A stretch of DNA of 7,722 nucleotides from Phycisphaerae bacterium. GTDB taxonomy: Bacteria > Planctomycetota > Phycisphaerae > SM23-33. Below, piece after piece: positions 1-6,870 of the stretch (positions are counted from its first letter, which is position 1; every line of letters starts with the position of its first letter). Under the pieces are notes generated by a model, which was not told where the DNA came from, did no database searches, and saw only the letters and a list, made by a program, of their open reading frames with translations. The translations under genes and the position numbers were made by a program. Where the stretch lies: positions 1 to 7,722 of the forward strand of contig JAUWQU010000156.1 in assembly GCA_030610965.1 (NCBI GenBank). The letters run 5' to 3'.

Positions 1-359
1 GCCACAACCGACGGGACTTGGTGGTTTGGCTGAACAGGCCGGCCCATCCAACCCGCCGCCCAAATGCCGCTCAGCACAAGCAGCCCGCCCACGCAGGCAG
101 CCACGGCCAACCCTCCCGTGCGCCATGCCAGGCGGCTCCGGCGGAACGTTCGCGGCCGCTCGGCCACGATCACCACCGGCTGGGTCGGCTGGCTCGTTCG
201 CCAGCCGGCCGTCACCTGGCGAAGGCGCAGAAGCTCCTTGAGCTTCTCCCGCTCGGACGGCTCGTCCAGCACGCCGAGCAGCAGTTCGTTGGCCTGGTCG
301 CTGGGCAGTTCGCCGTCGGCAAGTTGGGACATCAGGATTTCGTCGTTTTCATCGTTCAT
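1..359 (-). CDS. Membrane-anchored anti-sigma factor, partial (C-terminus beyond window)
   Basis: The visible 119 residues begin MNDENDEILMSQLADGELPS. An acidic helical N-terminal domain of about 54 residues, of the kind that grips ECF sigma factors, is followed by a basic stretch (residues 68-80, RPRTFRRSRLAWR) and one hydrophobic segment at about 82-104 that would cross the membrane. The N-terminal domain has no Cys or His, so it is not a zinc-binding (ZAS) anti-sigma domain; the general plan resembles RseA-type proteins. The start is fixed by an AGGAGG eight bases upstream. The ATG lies inside the sigma gene, with an 11-base overlap in another frame, which points to translational coupling. 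The assignment rests on layout, the single membrane segment and position after a sigma gene, not on strong sequence motifs. The periplasmic part lies outside the window, so any sensor domain is unknown. Confidence 0.8.
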   Translation of the reverse strand, partial: MNDENDEILMSQLADGELPSDQANELLLGVLDEPSEREKLKELLRLRQVTAGWRTSQPTQPVVIVAERPRTFRRSRLAWRTGGLAVAACVGGLLVLSGIWAAGWMGRPVQPNHQVPSVV

Positions 360-873
360 TGTTTCGCCCTCCTATGTGGGCGTTCATCTGTTCCAGGAGA
401 ATCCTCTTGGCGCGAAACACTCGCGAGGCGATCGTGCCTCGGGGTTGGCCCTGGATCTCGGCCGCGTCGTCGTAGCTGTAGCCGTCGAGCTGTGTCAGGG
501 CGAAGGCCGCCCGGCAGTCGTCGGGCAGTTCTTCCAGCAGGCGCCAGGCGAGGTCGCCCAGTTCCTTGTTTTCCGCGGCCAGCGCCGGCGAAGGAGGCGT
601 CGCGTCATTGATGGTTTGCGATTGCAGTGCGGCGCGGGCGTTCTTGGCCCGGTCATGGGACCGGACGGCATCCTTGGCGCAGTTGACGGTGATGCGGTGC
701 AGCCAGGTCGCCAGCGTCGCCTGGCCGTTGAAGCGCCCCATGCCCGCCAAGGCCTTGACGCACGCCTCCTGCACAACGTCGTGGGCCTTATCGGCGTCGG
801 CCAGCAGGCGATACGCCACGCGGTACATCCGCGGCACGTGTTGGCCAATCTGACTTGCCTGGCTGTCGTCCAT
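349..873 (-). CDS. ECF-type RNA polymerase sigma factor (sigma-70 family)
   Basis: A 174-residue protein of normal ECF length that would direct RNA polymerase to a set of promoters. Region 2 covers about residues 12-75, with the typical YRLLADADKAHDVVQEACVK helix (21-40) and the WLHRITVNCAKD segment (57-68). A Pro/Ala-rich linker follows at about 85-100. Region 4 covers about 111-163, with LEELPDDCRAAFALTQLDGY followed by the helix-turn-helix YSYDDAAEIQGQPRGTIASR and VFRAKRILL. There is no C-terminal extension. The chosen ATG has AGGGA seven bases upstream; an in-frame TTG at 924 would add 17 residues encoded in a repeated leader and is rejected. The gene follows the 1003-residue exported protein by 52 bases and overlaps the anti-sigma gene. 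Its target promoters are unknown. Self-regulation is common in this family but no convincing promoter was identified here. Confidence 0.93.
   Translation of the reverse strand: MDDSQASQIGQHVPRMYRVAYRLLADADKAHDVVQEACVKALAGMGRFNGQATLATWLHRITVNCAKDAVRSHDRAKNARAALQSQTINDATPPSPALAAENKELGDLAWRLLEELPDDCRAAFALTQLDGYSYDDAAEIQGQPRGTIASRVFRAKRILLEQMNAHIGGRNNER
368..373 (-). promoter_or_regulatory. Shine-Dalgarno of the anti-sigma gene
   Basis: On the minus strand this reads AGGAGG, eight bases before the ATG at 359. It lies inside the 3' end of the sigma gene and selects the anti-sigma start. Confidence 0.75.
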
Positions 874-952
874 TCCTTTGTCCCTATCTAACGTCCCTTG
901 CCGCCGGATCTGAGCTCCCGCCAATCTATCTGTTAGACGCCGCCGACGCGGG
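852..952. repeat. Leader repeat, copy A (end of the 1003-aa gene to start of the sigma gene)
   Basis: This stretch matches copy B at 4034-4133 in the same orientation. From 895 to 951 the match is ungapped with 46 of 57 bases identical, including an exact 15-base block (895-909, pairing with 4076-4090) and an exact 10-base block (942-951, pairing with 4123-4132). From 852 to 894 the match is weaker and gapped, but covers GACTTGCC, GCTGT and GTCCATT. Copy A spans the last eight codons and TAG stop of the 1003-residue gene, the 52-base spacer, and the first codons of the sigma gene (MDDSQAS). Confidence 0.85.
881..885 (-). promoter_or_regulatory. Probable Shine-Dalgarno of the sigma gene
   Basis: The minus strand reads AGGGA with seven bases to the ATG at 873. 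A second purine run, AAAGGA, abuts the ATG with no spacing and is less likely to act. The equivalent site in leader repeat B is GAGG at the same spacing. Confidence 0.5.
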
Positions 953-3937
953 ATGTTTCACCGCGGCGCTGTCGGGATCGTAGTCAGCCGCGTCCACATC
1001 GGCGATGACCGCGCGATACCAGGGGTTGTCCGACACGCCCCACGCGACGATGCCGTAGTGGGCGGACACTCCCCATTTGGCGACCACGCTGTTTATCCGC
1101 AGGCTTTGGCAGTCGAGGCGTTCGGTATCCCAGGTCCCGGGCTTGATACGAAACCAGGGGTATCCCGGCACGTAAAGTCGATCGCGCCAGTACAGGACCG
1201 GACTGGCCCATGCCGAGCCATAGATCCTGCCCAGATGCCGATAGTCCTTGTCATCGGAGAATGTCTTGCCGGGCGGAGCGACCAAGACTGGGTAGTGGTT
1301 CCGCACCTGCACGATATAGCCGTCATGGCTGTACATGCCCCAGTATCCGGCGGAGGGGAACACCGTTGCCTTGGATAGGGTGACGTTCAATGTGCTCAGA
1401 TCAATTTCCAGCGGAGCCCCTGCACAGCGGCGCCCAACCAGAAGCATCTTGGGGCCGTTCTGTGCCCACTGATGCGCATGAAGCCACGCGAAAGATGTGG
1501 CAAGGTCAGGTCCCGTATACTCGGGATCTTCCGCGGTCCTGACTCGCGTGGCTTCGTGGAACACCGTGACCCTCGGCTTGTCGCCGTTGATGTCAACCAC
1601 GCCGCACCATAGCCGTTGATGAGGCCCAAAGCTGCCTATGGCGATGGCCTTGTTGCTGCCGAGAGGATGCAACTTCAGGGCTTGGTCGCAAGGTGGCAGA
1701 CCGTGCTTGTTCGTCACGCGGCAGATCTCCTTGCCGTTGGGCGACAAGATGCGGATGTTTCCGCTACGGGCGCAGACCCAGATCTGCCGGCCATCCCATT
1801 GTACGTCGCCAAACGTGGCATTTGGGTCAACGATGGCCTCATCCAGAACCCCTTTCTGGCGGTGCAGAAGCACCACGCCCTCGTGCCAGATCACGTCGAA
1901 GTACCCGCAGTTGAGCAGCCGCATCGAGCCGGCTCCGCTGAGTTTGGCGTTGATCCTCCACCGCTTGCCTTTCAGGGCTGACAGCTTGCCGGACATATCC
2001 CGCACTTGCAGGTCAAGTGAATGCAGAGTCACCTGCCGGCCGGTCTCATCCGGCGGGGTGCGCGTATGGCTGAACGAAGGCCGAGGCCTGGTCGCGGCCA
2101 ATCGGCTAAGAATCCTTTGCTCGATGCTTCGGCGGAGGGCTACCAGGCAATCGTTCATGCCCCGATTCGCCTTTCGCACCTCGGGCAGGTCGTTCAGTTC
2201 CTTGTGCAAGGCCAGCGTCTCATTAAACAGGGGGGAAAGCGAACTGTCCGAATGTTCCATCTGAGTCCATTTCAGGTGCAGCCGGCTGAGACGAGCAACA
2301 ATCCGATTGGCAGGGCGATCGGACTTCTCCAACCGGTCGAGAAACGCCAGGAACTCCTCAACGCCGCAGTCAAAACGTCTATACACCCCCGAGAAGTCGC
2401 GCGGATAGTACAGAAAAAGCCGACGAAAATGATCGTTCGGAGAGAAGACGTTCACCATCATGTCGTAGTAGAAGTCCAGGTCTTCCTTGTTCAAGCGACG
2501 ATGATCCAAACGTCGGTATGCGACTTGGCTGTATGCACGCCGCCACCAGGATATCGCTGGCTTTGCGTTGATCGTCAACTGCGACATGGGGACGTACAGG
2601 TCACGGAGAAATCGCCGGCGAGTGCTTTCGGCCCGGGCGAGATCCTCCTTGGGCGCTAGGCGAATCTTCCCCCTATATGCGATCTTGAAAAGCCAACCGG
2701 CCCTCCCTGGAGCCCAGCGAGCATCCACCTGTTTGTTGCGGACGAGATACTCCAGATGTGCCAAGGCCAGTCGCCACGATTCCCACCGCTGCCTGCACAA
2801 TTCCCGATAACCCTCACCTTGCCCGATCTTCATGCCCCACGGGAGAGACGCAGTCACCATCTTGCGGTATTCATCAACCAGCAACTTCCTCTGCGGCGGG
2901 GAATCCTTCAGCAGCAGCGCCGCCTCACGCAGGGCGGCCGAGTGCTCCCAGGAGCCCAGCCGCGCGAATACATCCGCTCGGGCGACCAAGGCCGAGACCT
3001 GCTGATCCGCGGTCAGCGGCTTATCTTTCTCGACGGAGCTGCCAAGGATGACCGCAGGCAGAGCGCTGGACAGGTACCCAGCCATTTCAGAGAGCTTCAC
3101 CTCGCGAGCCGGCACATTGACCGGAGATCCATTGCCCGCGACTTTGACGCCGAAGCGGACGGCGGGCTCCTTGTCCGGCCCGGCGATGGTCACCTCGTAC
3201 TCGCCCTCGATGAACAGCGGCACAATGCGGTGAATGTCCTTGCCGTCGGTCACGGCTATTTCGCGGGCAATTCGCCGGGCCTCGTCAATCTCAATCACCG
3301 CCATGCCGTCCTGGCAGCTCAGGGCATTGGCAAGCAAGCTCGCAATTCCGCGCTGAAGATAGTCGTACTCATGGCCGAGATTCCGCGACACGAAGGGGGC
3401 AACCGCATACACCCGCCGCACACCTTCGGGAAAGCGGCGGCGGGTCCCATCGATCGCGGCCAGGATGGCCTTGGCCGCCAGGTCGGGCTTGTCCGCCTTA
3501 TAGGCGACGCATTCCACCAGCAGGCGAGCCCCGGCCCGTGTTTCGCAGATCACCAAGCGGACGAAACTCTCCCCGCCGGCGGATTCCAGATTGAGGATCG
3601 CCAGGGCGTCGGCCCGGATGGCCGCGCCGGCTTTGCGGCGAGAACTGGCGCCACTCGTTTCTAGAAGACTGCTCAGGGCCAGTTCCTTTGCCACCAGGGC
3701 CAAGTGCTCACGGTCGACCAGCGTGATGGTCCTGTCGGTCCCCAGGCCGGCCATGATCAGGTCGTCCAGCCCGGACTTGCGCAACTCATCCGACGCCAAG
3801 ACCGCCCATGTCCGCAACGTCGTCACGGGCTCTCCGGCGGCGGGCTGCGTCTGCTGGGCGGAACACCAGGCCGTCCCGGCCGCCAGAACGGCAACGACGG
3901 CCAGCAGGCCAAAAAGGTGTCGCGTCTGCTTGTTCAT
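926..3937 (-). CDS. Exported protein: tandem CsgG/TolB-like domains, helical middle, C-terminal beta-propeller
   Basis: 1003 residues; function unknown. Residues 1-27 form a signal peptide: basic start MNKQTRH, hydrophobic core LFGLLAVVAVLAAG, cleavage likely after CSA. A first CsgG/TolB-like unit lies at about 40-165 (DLIMAGLGTDRTITLVDREH, then a helix and the strand ALAILNLES). A second lies at about 174-300 (VYAVAPFVSRNLGHEYDYLQ, then GMAVIEIDEARRIAREIAV and LFIEGEYEV). Residues 310-615 are mostly helical, TPR-like at the start (LVARADVFARLGSWEHSAAL). After a linker, 633-985 resemble a beta-propeller, with WDGRQIWVCARSGNIRILSP and HGLPP motifs. No catalytic signature was seen. The ATG is supported by the signal peptide and a GGAG six bases upstream; a longer reading frame from a TTG at 4105 would bury the signal peptide. 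The gene follows a small ORF by one base and is flanked by direct repeats. Domain calls are by eye; the CsgG-like label is the less certain one. Confidence 0.85.
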   Translation of the reverse strand: MNKQTRHLFGLLAVVAVLAAGTAWCSAQQTQPAAGEPVTTLRTWAVLASDELRKSGLDDLIMAGLGTDRTITLVDREHLALVAKELALSSLLETSGASSRRKAGAAIRADALAILNLESAGGESFVRLVICETRAGARLLVECVAYKADKPDLAAKAILAAIDGTRRRFPEGVRRVYAVAPFVSRNLGHEYDYLQRGIASLLANALSCQDGMAVIEIDEARRIAREIAVTDGKDIHRIVPLFIEGEYEVTIAGPDKEPAVRFGVKVAGNGSPVNVPAREVKLSEMAGYLSSALPAVILGSSVEKDKPLTADQQVSALVARADVFARLGSWEHSAALREAALLLKDSPPQRKLLVDEYRKMVTASLPWGMKIGQGEGYRELCRQRWESWRLALAHLEYLVRNKQVDARWAPGRAGWLFKIAYRGKIRLAPKEDLARAESTRRRFLRDLYVPMSQLTINAKPAISWWRRAYSQVAYRRLDHRRLNKEDLDFYYDMMVNVFSPNDHFRRLFLYYPRDFSGVYRRFDCGVEEFLAFLDRLEKSDRPANRIVARLSRLHLKWTQMEHSDSSLSPLFNETLALHKELNDLPEVRKANRGMNDCLVALRRSIEQRILSRLAATRPRPSFSHTRTPPDETGRQVTLHSLDLQVRDMSGKLSALKGKRWRINAKLSGAGSMRLLNCGYFDVIWHEGVVLLHRQKGVLDEAIVDPNATFGDVQWDGRQIWVCARSGNIRILSPNGKEICRVTNKHGLPPCDQALKLHPLGSNKAIAIGSFGPHQRLWCGVVDINGDKPRVTVFHEATRVRTAEDPEYTGPDLATSFAWLHAHQWAQNGPKMLLVGRRCAGAPLEIDLSTLNVTLSKATVFPSAGYWGMYSHDGYIVQVRNHYPVLVAPPGKTFSDDKDYRHLGRIYGSAWASPVLYWRDRLYVPGYPWFRIKPGTWDTERLDCQSLRINSVVAKWGVSAHYGIVAWGVSDNPWYRAVIADVDAADYDPDSAAVKHPASAASNR

Positions 3938-3938
3938 G

Positions 3939-4055
3939 TCATTCTCCGGGCACGGTTGCGGAAGGCGATGGCTGGGTTGCCGAGGCACTCTTGGTGGATG
4001 CCCGCGTTTTTCTTGCAGCCTTGTCCAGGAGAAGACTTGCCGAGCTGTTGTCCAT
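3939..4055 (-). CDS. Small ORF of 38 codons, sigma-like start; leader peptide or gene remnant
   Basis: The product begins MDNSSASLLLDKAARKTRAS and ends in a Ser/Thr/Pro/Ala-rich tail (ATQPSPSATVPGE). It looks unstructured and is not recognised as a known family. The first seven residues parallel the sigma factor's MDDSQAS, and the DNA here belongs to leader repeat B. After GCAAGTC the similarity to the sigma gene stops. A GAGG lies seven bases before the ATG, at least as good as the sigma gene's own site. The TGA is separated by one base from the ATG of the 1003-residue gene, so translation could be coupled. It may be a translated leader for that gene, or what remains of a sigma-like gene start after duplication. 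Whether a stable peptide is made is unknown. Confidence 0.45.
   Translation of the reverse strand: MDNSSASLLLDKAARKTRASTKSASATQPSPSATVPGE
3944..3947 (-). promoter_or_regulatory. Shine-Dalgarno deciding the start of the 1003-aa gene
   Basis: The minus strand reads GGAG six bases before the ATG at 3937, inside the last codons of the small ORF. Together with the signal peptide, this selects this ATG over the upstream in-frame TTG at 4105. Confidence 0.7.
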
Positions 4056-4062
4056 TTCGTTT

Positions 4063-4066
4063 CCTC
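4063..4066 (-). promoter_or_regulatory. Shine-Dalgarno of the small ORF
   Basis: The minus strand reads GAGG (within TGAGGAAACGAA) with seven bases to the ATG at 4055. Its position matches the AGGGA before the sigma gene in the other repeat copy. Confidence 0.5.
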
Positions 4067-4106
4067 ACCCAATGGCCCTTGCCGCCGGATTTGTGCTCTG
4101 GCCAAT

Positions 4107-4133
4107 CTACTGAATATACGCTGCCGACGCGGA
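4107..4133 (-). pseudogene. Vestigial C-terminal tail with stop codon inside repeat B
   Basis: Read on the minus strand in the frame equivalent to the end of the 1003-residue gene, these bases give S-A-S-A-A-Y-I-Q-stop, against P-A-S-A-A-S-N-R-stop in copy A. Both stops are TAG at the same offset in the repeat. An in-frame TAG at 4134-4136 closes the frame on the other side, so nothing longer is encoded. It lies in the spacer after the 902-residue gene and looks like the leftover end of a gene related to the 1003-residue one. The stretch is only eight codons, so coincidence within a duplicated sequence cannot be excluded. Confidence 0.4.
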
Positions 4134-4161
4134 CTATTTTCCGGGTCCGGCCAACAGAACT

Positions 4162-6870
4162 TTATGGCAGTTCACCGGGGCCTGATTTGCCCCTGAGCCA
4201 TTGGTAGAAGCCGGTCGCACGACGGTCCGTCTGAAGTAACTCGCACAGATCCTCCAGGGCTCTGTCCTTGCCGAGATTCCAGTGTGGCCCCTTCGGATCC
4301 GGCCAGCGCTTCTGCATGATCGCCAGAGTGTCCATGTATGCCTGCCTGTCCTTCGTGATCGCGTGGTATTGCAGCCTCACAAAGTCGCTTGGCTTCATCT
4401 CCTGCGGATAGGAATCGACAGCCTGGCCGTATTCAGTGACGACTTCCTCCATCTCCTGCCGCGAAACGCCCGACACCATATACTGGTCAAGGATGTTGTA
4501 GTACAGGTCCGTCATTACGCCGAACGACTGCGAACTGTTCCCGCCGCATCTCGGGTGCGCCGCTATGTACAGCCGCATGTACTGGGCCATGTGCCCCAGC
4601 GCGGAGCGACGATAATCTTTCATCAACTTGTCGCCGGGGAGATTGCGGGGGACGGCCGCCACCTTGGAATCACGCACGCCCGTCTGCTCCAGGTATCTGG
4701 CCAGGTTCGCCTCCAGACCTATGACGCGTTCCAGCATATCGCGCAGCACAGGGGAACCAGGAAAGCTCTCGACGTACTGGCGGCACCGATGAAGGGCGAG
4801 CACCATTGCGTCATGCTTCCCGCCCATCTTCCGCCAGGCCGCGTCCACCAACTGCCTGCTGGCCTTTTCACTGGCGGGGTCCAGTTGAGCGGCCCGCTCG
4901 AAACAGCGGCTCGCCGCGGCCTGGAGTTCGTCCAACTGTTTGCTGTCCTCGTCGGAGTAGTCCGAAAGGCCTTTGGCACGGTAGCGGTCAAAGGCTTCGC
5001 CCTGGAGCTTATCATGCTTGGCCTGCAACTCCAGGCCGCGGCGGAGTTCCATCTTGGCCTGTGCGACTGCGGCAGTGTCCTCGGCCGCGCGGGATGCCGT
5101 CGGGGCGGCGAGACCGGGCTTGTGGTGCAGCGGTAGATTTCGTCGAAGCCAATTCACTGCCCGGTCGGCAGGCAGTTCGGACTGCACAAGCGTCTTGAGC
5201 CCCCGGCCAGCGAGGATTCTGACCATGATCCTCGAATTGGACTCAGACAGATCGACCAGGAAATCCGCAGCGGGCGTGGCGCTGCCGCCGCCCGTCCGGG
5301 CTAGGCCCATAAGCAGCATAATCTTCTCGCGCTGGGCCTGGGAGACCATCCTGTACTGGGCAAGAAAGACCCTGGCATCGGCCTCCAGCATCGCCTCGAT
5401 TTCCGCGCGCGTCGCATCGAGGCCCGGGCCGGCGGGCTGGGTCGTGGTCGTCGCGGAAGCAGCGGGCGCTACGGCCCAAATGGGACACGTCCTGGTGGCG
5501 ACGAGATTCGCCAGCACTCCGGGCCACCATTGTCTGACTTGCCCGGCCAGCGCAGGTTCAAACTCGCCTGGCCTGGCCGGGTCCACGGGCAGGCGAATTT
5601 CCCCGAGGCAACTGCCGGTAGGGGCGTGCATCGCCTGGATCACCAGCCAGGCGCGGGCGCTGCGGGTAACCATGCTCGATGCCACCAGTACGTCAGCTGA
5701 CAGCATCGGCCCGGGCGGGCTCTTGCCGGTTGCCAAGGCCCGTTTGAGTTCGTCGAGAACCCGCGTCAGTTCGGTGCGATCGACCATGGCCATGCGCTTA
5801 TCGGCGCCAATGCCCTCCGTTATCGCCTGCTCCCAGGCGGCCAGATGCTCCTGGCGAGCCATCAGAAAATGCGGGCTGTGGTTCTCGACCGGCAGCACGG
5901 CCACGGCGCAGGTGAGCTTGGGCGGAGCTGCCTGGCGACGCGACTCGGTCGCGGCTGGCTTTTCCTGGCCCGGCAGCGCGTAGTCCAGCCGGGTCACCCA
6001 GCTTCCCCAGGTGTCCAGCTTATCGGCGAACCGTTCGCCTTCCAGCAGCTTGGCGAAGGCCTTGGCGGCAATCGGTGCGCCCGGGCGCGTGACCACTGCC
6101 AGGCACGTGTAGAACGGATACGTGCCATCGGCTACATTCCTGGCCGACGGCTCGATCGGCTGCTTTCCGCCAGCGGTCCGAATCGGCAGGATCTTCAGGC
6201 CGCTACATGTCAACCGCTCGTCGATAGCCATCAAGCCAACGCTTTGCGGGTCCTCGGCAAGCTTGGCCAGGACCCCGCTGATCCTGGGCGCCAGCTCGGA
6301 CTTGGGTGAGACAGTGCCGCTGATCCCTCGCAACGTTTGATAGACGCGGTCGTCCGCGACGGCCTTCAGCACCGCGTCCCGCCCCGTCAGAGGGTGCCAG
6401 TTCTTGATCCGGCCGGTGATAAGGTCCCGCAGCTTGGCCTGGTCCATCGCCTCCAGGGCGCAACTTGGATGCACCGCAACCCCCAACACGCGCCAGGCTA
6501 CCACAGCCACGCGGCAGCCGCGGTCCCGCAAAGACTTGATGGTTGCCTTTGGTTCCTGGCCGGTGTCAAGCGGCAGGGTCACCACGGCCAGGTCGTACTT
6601 GCCTGCCATCAGGTCATCCAGTTGAAGTCGGTCGGGACGCTTCTGGTCGGAGAACTGGAACCCGACCGCCCAGGGGAACCACTTGTACTGGCGGGCATCG
6701 TCGGCAAAGCTCCCCACACCCCACCAGCCAAAGTGGTATCGCGTGGCCACGCCAACCTTGATGATGCCGTCGGCGGGGCGGCTCTGCGGTGCGGTCTCAT
6801 CGCACAGCGCGGCGGTGCAGACGCCCGCCAGGACCATGGCTATAGTCGCGTTTCTGATGGAAGCCATCAT
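4162..6870 (-). CDS. Exported PstS-like substrate-binding protein fused to CsgG/TolB-like domains and a TPR-like C-terminus
   Basis: 902 residues with an export signal at about 1-22 (hydrophobic core TIAMVLAGVCTAAL). Residues 36-297 resemble a PstS-type periplasmic binding domain: DLMAGKYDLAVVTLPLD, VAVHPSCALEAMDQAKLRDL, ITGRIKNWHPLTGRD (151-165), the R-x-x-SGT motif at 181-186, DPQSVGLMAIDE, then YPFYTCLAVVTRPGAP. The glycine/serine-rich motif usual near the start of phosphate binders is not evident, so the ligand is uncertain. A CsgG/TolB-like unit follows at about 318-456 (CAVAVLPVENHS, RMAMVDRTELTRVLDELKRA, SADVLVASSMV). After a Thr/Pro linker (463-485), a degenerate second unit lies at about 486-582 (YRMVSQAQREKIMLL, ADFLVDLSES). 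Residues 600-890 are TPR-like (CFERAAQLDPASEKASRQLV). The ATG overlaps the previous gene's stop (ATGA); a second ATG at 6867 is the alternative start. No permease or ATPase gene is adjacent. Confidence 0.87.
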   Translation of the reverse strand: MMASIRNATIAMVLAGVCTAALCDETAPQSRPADGIIKVGVATRYHFGWWGVGSFADDARQYKWFPWAVGFQFSDQKRPDRLQLDDLMAGKYDLAVVTLPLDTGQEPKATIKSLRDRGCRVAVVAWRVLGVAVHPSCALEAMDQAKLRDLITGRIKNWHPLTGRDAVLKAVADDRVYQTLRGISGTVSPKSELAPRISGVLAKLAEDPQSVGLMAIDERLTCSGLKILPIRTAGGKQPIEPSARNVADGTYPFYTCLAVVTRPGAPIAAKAFAKLLEGERFADKLDTWGSWVTRLDYALPGQEKPAATESRRQAAPPKLTCAVAVLPVENHSPHFLMARQEHLAAWEQAITEGIGADKRMAMVDRTELTRVLDELKRALATGKSPPGPMLSADVLVASSMVTRSARAWLVIQAMHAPTGSCLGEIRLPVDPARPGEFEPALAGQVRQWWPGVLANLVATRTCPIWAVAPAASATTTTQPAGPGLDATRAEIEAMLEADARVFLAQYRMVSQAQREKIMLLMGLARTGGGSATPAADFLVDLSESNSRIMVRILAGRGLKTLVQSELPADRAVNWLRRNLPLHHKPGLAAPTASRAAEDTAAVAQAKMELRRGLELQAKHDKLQGEAFDRYRAKGLSDYSDEDSKQLDELQAAASRCFERAAQLDPASEKASRQLVDAAWRKMGGKHDAMVLALHRCRQYVESFPGSPVLRDMLERVIGLEANLARYLEQTGVRDSKVAAVPRNLPGDKLMKDYRRSALGHMAQYMRLYIAAHPRCGGNSSQSFGVMTDLYYNILDQYMVSGVSRQEMEEVVTEYGQAVDSYPQEMKPSDFVRLQYHAITKDRQAYMDTLAIMQKRWPDPKGPHWNLGKDRALEDLCELLQTDRRATGFYQWLRGKSGPGELP

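Larger units (their letters stand above)
4034..4133. repeat. Leader repeat, copy B (upstream of the 1003-aa gene)
   Basis: This is the diverged second copy of 852-952, about 3.2 kb away in the same orientation, so the two copies bracket the 1003-residue gene. It holds the start of the small ORF (4034-4055) and most of the 106-base spacer after the 902-residue gene. The best-kept blocks are 4076-4090 (15 bases exact) and 4123-4132 (10 bases exact). Confidence 0.85.

Noticed and set aside
874..924. 17-residue N-terminal extension of the sigma factor from a TTG at 924
   Set aside because: The extension falls in the duplicated leader, lacks a ribosome binding site, and the ATG at 873 begins a normal-length ECF protein.
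911..952. Stem CCCGC/GCGGG in leader copy A
   Set aside because: Only five base pairs with a long loop, and the pairing is not kept in copy B.
2756..3664. Long plus-strand open frame of 302 codons, and other plus-strand frames such as 64-891, 4282-5136 and 5018-5983
   Set aside because: They lie antisense to genes with clear domains, have low-complexity Arg/Pro/Ala/Gln-rich products with no recognisable motif, and are expected opposite GC-rich codons.
3938..4105. 56-residue N-terminal extension of the 1003-residue protein from a TTG at 4105
   Set aside because: It would place the signal peptide inside the protein, and it overlaps the small ORF in another frame. Its similarity to the sigma extension comes from the repeated leader DNA.
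4135..4161. Possible terminator (CCGG-type hairpin) after the 902-residue gene
   Set aside because: The stem is only about four base pairs and is followed by an A-rich run, not a U-tract.
6800..6870. Lipoprotein signal in the 902-residue protein (Cys near the end of the signal peptide)
   Set aside because: The residues before the Cys (LAGVC and TAALC) do not fit the lipobox spacing; ordinary signal peptidase I cleavage is more likely.
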